Shown here: positions 9,775-11,790 of the stretch, piece by piece
Layout of the letters: each line of letters starts with the position of its first letter
How positions within the stretch are numbered: the first letter of the stretch is position 1
Assembly: GCA_027600665.1 (NCBI GenBank)
Contig: JADGJL010000942.1
Location: forward strand, 1-11,790
Direction: 5' to 3'
Length of the DNA stretch: 11,790 bases
Source: Irineochytrium annulatum
Lineage: Eukaryota; Chytridiomycota; Chytridiomycetes; Chytridiales; Chytridiaceae
The notes under the pieces: generated by a model
What the model saw: the letters and a program-made list of their open reading frames with translations, nothing else
The model's database searches: none
What the model was told of the DNA's origin: nothing
Program-made: the position numbers and the translations under genes

Positions 9775-10617
9775 TCATCTTCCAGTAGTAACGGCAATTC
9801 CAGAAAATATCGCAAATGGCAATGCATCACATGGAGAGATTGCGGATGGCCTCAACAGAAACGCGCCGTACGAGGACGAGAAGATTGTCTTCTGTGTGCA
9901 CGGCGACGACGAGGGCCGCATCATGCAAAAATATCTCAGCATGTCAATACCTGCCAGGTCTTTGTATCCGTCAGCCAAGATCATAGCAGCAAATATCAGC
10001 GTACCCGCCAACTTCCGGGACTTTGGCAACATCTTCCTAAACCTCTTTGTAGCATAATACTGGTCAAACTCCGTCATCTCCTTTCCCTTGTTTGACCGCT
10101 TTGCACGAGCATGGTACTCCGCCTTTTGCTCCTACGTCATTTTGACCTCGACTCAATCTCATTAAAGTCCGAAATCTTTCCTGTTCTCCCCTCCATCGTC
10201 GCTTGCGCTTCGACTGAGTAGACCTTCATTAATGCAAACCTATTACCTTTCAACCTCTCCACCTTCTCGGCATTGTAAAGCCAATACCAATTCGTCTTTG
10301 TCGGACCCGTCACAATGGACTTTAACACCTCAAGCTGTAATGCAGACCTTAGCAACCCGACATCCTCAAAATCAACTCACGCTCTTTTTAGAGCCGCCAC
10401 GCCTCTCCTGCAGGTCGTTGATGATATCTTCCAATTCGCCATCCAACTTGTGTTCTTCTTCTTCCTCCTCCGAATCGCTTCCTGCACCCTGCCTCCCCTG
10501 CGGCCGTCCCTCCCCTTGTTTCCCCTGAGGCTGGCTTTTTCCTTGCTTTGCCTCATTAGGCTTTGTAGTAGCTAGCTTTGTGGTGGCTGGCATCATGCAA
10601 ACATGCTTTGAAATCAT
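9775..10617 (-). CDS. Hypothetical charged protein with HMG-box-like tail, possibly broken
   Basis: Exon 1 runs 10617-10381 and encodes a Lys/Gln/Gly-rich stretch, then an acidic run (GSDSEEEEEEHKLDGELEDI). A good 46-nt intron (GTGAGT...TTACAG, 10335-10380) leads in phase to exon 2 from 10334 (LEVLKSIVTGPTKTNWYWLY). That frame reads on to ISDFNEIESRSK and stops at 10137. Immediately downstream, in another frame and just after a TAG, comes EQKAEYHARAKRSNKGKEMT, running to TGA at 9775. The pattern FNEI... then EQKAEYHARAKR resembles the second half of an HMG box, so the junction looks like a frameshift plus stop. Alternatively a 92-nt intron with a weak GTCTAC donor (10132-10223) would give an intact protein of 234 residues. 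The family is unknown, and the HMG resemblance is inferred by eye. Confidence 0.35.
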
Positions 10618-10687
10618 TGGCTTCCGAAGTCCGCGCCGCCACCATCTTTCCGCTTGCCAGGTTTCTCCATACGTCTGACACCCCCAT

Positions 10688-10798
10688 CATCAACCGCGCC
10701 CATCGTTCACGGTGACGCCATCCTCACCATCAACCCCGACGTCCCCATCGTCCACGGCGCCCCATCATCAACCCCTGCGCCCCCATCGTCCACGGCGC
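10688..10798. repeat. Short GC-rich tandem repeat
   Basis: Two nearly identical 33-nt copies start with CATCAACCCC and end with CCCATCGTCCACGGCGC (10728-10760 and 10766-10798). A third, diverged copy lies at 10688-10716 (CATCAACCGCGCCCATCGTT). Spacing between copies is about 38-40 nt. On the minus strand the copies encode VDDG-type peptides (AVDDGGAGVDDG), but the copy lengths are not multiples of three, so the peptide frame changes along the array. Confidence 0.6.
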
Positions 10799-11147
10799 CT
10801 TGCTGAGCACAGGCGTCCGCACGTTGAGAGGACTTGGCTGGGATGGCTCGAACCTGAGAGGGTGTCCCAAATTGCAACGGAGCGGGGCTGCTCTCATCCA
10901 TCTTCGCCGGGACCTTCGTCCTGCCATTTTACAACAGATTTTTTTATCAATTGTAAGTAGTTAGCCAAATACAACCAACCTTTTGGCGCAGCTTAAGTTG
11001 GACATTGGTCAAGTCCGTCCCCAGAGGCGCCTTCCTCTGGTAATTCGGCTGCTGAAGAGTCTGTGCCGACGTGGGCTCCATCGAGGCAGGGATGCCGGCA
11101 GAGGACTCAACCGTCGAGGCTTTATTGATGCCGCAGCGTTTCGTCAT
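10707..11147 (-). CDS. Hypothetical low-complexity protein, two-exon model
   Basis: The ATG at 11147 lies in a strong context (CACCATGACG). Exon 1 (11147-10980) encodes a Ser/Thr/Gln-rich peptide containing ASTVESSAGIPASMEPTSAQ and ending NVQLKLRQK. A GTTGGT donor follows at 10979. With the acceptor GAAG at 10914 (66-nt intron, with GCTAAC inside as a possible branch point), the frame continues in phase as VPAKMDESSPAPLQFGTP into the VDDG repeats and stops at 10707, giving 124 residues. Using the nearer acceptor at 10921 gives a stop after eight codons. The product looks disordered and has no domain I know. It may be the 5' part of the gene continuing at 10617, since MEKPGKRKDGGGADFGSQ is open between them. 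The model is tentative. Confidence 0.25.
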
Positions 11148-11790
11148 GGTGCAGCCTGCAAGGCACAGGCATCGACAAATGCTGCTCATCCTCATCCGGC
11201 AGAACATGCCTGGGCAGCAGAAATGATGCGAGGTGAGTTTGCAGGTGGACTTTAGACACATGTCAAGAGTTGCTCATGTTGCCCATCCAAAACGAGCATT
11301 CACCGGGAATGGGCGGTGGACGGTGCATGTCGTTGGATTGTATGGTGAGGTCGGGAGCGGGGCCGGGGTGGACGCTGGTGGCGGGTCGTCAGGCTGTGTC
11401 GGCTTTGATGGCGTGGCCGATAATGATTTGAAGGCCCGCCGACGAGCAACTGGACATCACCTCATCACCTCATCTTCACCCTGATGGAGAAGTCGTCGCG
11501 CTCCTCTGGAATAACTGTGGATGACTGCTTTTTCCCGGCGGAGGGACATAATTGGAGCGGTTGCGGGGATCAGAGCTGTCGCGGGGATCATCATTGTCCA
11601 GCTATTGTTTGCAGGCCTCCATCATGCACGCCGCCCACTTGATCTGCGTCACCGGCGCCCATGAGCTGGGCGACAGGACGGGCTTCTACGGCGGCAGCGA
11701 ACGAGTTTTGCTTGCGAAGTGCACAAGCCGCCTTGCCTGATAGCCTCAGGCACACCACAGATCACCGCACACAGCGACAGCCCGGCGCCA
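11148..11790. other. GC-rich end region with short unassigned frames
   Basis: On the minus strand a frame open from 11456 to 11274 gives a proline/threonine-rich text (KSLSATPSKPTQPDDPPPAS) without an ATG. Further upstream a frame reads QIKWAACMMEACKQ, a TAG at about 11602, then LDNDDPRDSSDPRNRSNY. These could be exons or remnants of the same hypothetical gene family as at 9775-11147. The plus-strand frames here (11233-11484, 11552-11740) are Gly/Arg/Ala-rich and look like GC-driven shadows. I support no gene. Confidence 0.2.

Noticed and set aside
10845..10854. GGTTCGAGCC on the minus strand, like a tRNA T-loop / B box
   Set aside because: The flanking bases do not form a five-pair T stem, and no acceptor, D or anticodon arms are found nearby.
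11454..11474. CATCACCT-type short tandem repeat
   Set aside because: Only about two and a half 8-bp copies; ordinary low complexity with no sign of function.
7250..11790. An intact transposon or retroelement (LTRs, terminal inverted repeats, transposase or reverse transcriptase motifs)
   Set aside because: No long direct or inverted terminal repeats, target-site duplications, or motifs such as YxDD or DDE-type blocks were visible by eye.
1..11790. A new multi-gene system such as a defence or biosynthetic cluster
   Set aside because: The recognised genes are conserved and belong to unrelated processes; the rest are fragments without enzyme signatures. Nothing supports a coordinated system.

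Overview
The window looks like nuclear DNA of a filamentous basidiomycete, probably Agaricomycotina. The reasons are many short GT...AG introns (about 39-92 nt, one of 141 nt), dense genes on both strands, and a White Collar-1 photoreceptor of the basidiomycete type, with a LOV domain and two PAS domains but no GATA zinc finger. No bacterial operon, RNA gene, CRISPR array or intact mobile element was found.

Left part (1-7250): three well-supported conserved genes. On the minus strand at 1-591 is the spliceosomal core protein Sm D1; its 3' end runs off the window. Diverging from it across a 593-bp intergenic region is SEC24 (1185 to about 4815, plus), the cargo-binding subunit of the COPII coat, with about 12 exons. 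Converging on SEC24 is the wc-1 photoreceptor gene (5184-7160, minus), with 8 coding exons and a probable 5'UTR intron. The three genes act in unrelated processes (splicing, ER export, light sensing); their adjacency is ordinary fungal synteny, not a functional cluster.

Right part (7250-11790): gene-poor. About 780 bp upstream of wc-1 has no open frame of note. After it come short, interrupted, protein-like frames: a plus-strand stretch at 8061-9054, and a minus-strand stretch at 11147-9775. The minus-strand stretch holds a low-complexity hypothetical protein, a short GC-rich tandem repeat, and a charged protein with an HMG-box-like tail that is broken or unusually spliced. I recognise none of these as a named family. 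They look like fast-evolving or decaying hypothetical genes. The boundaries in this half are weak.

All splice models were read by eye from splice signals, reading phase and family conservation. No search or alignment was run.
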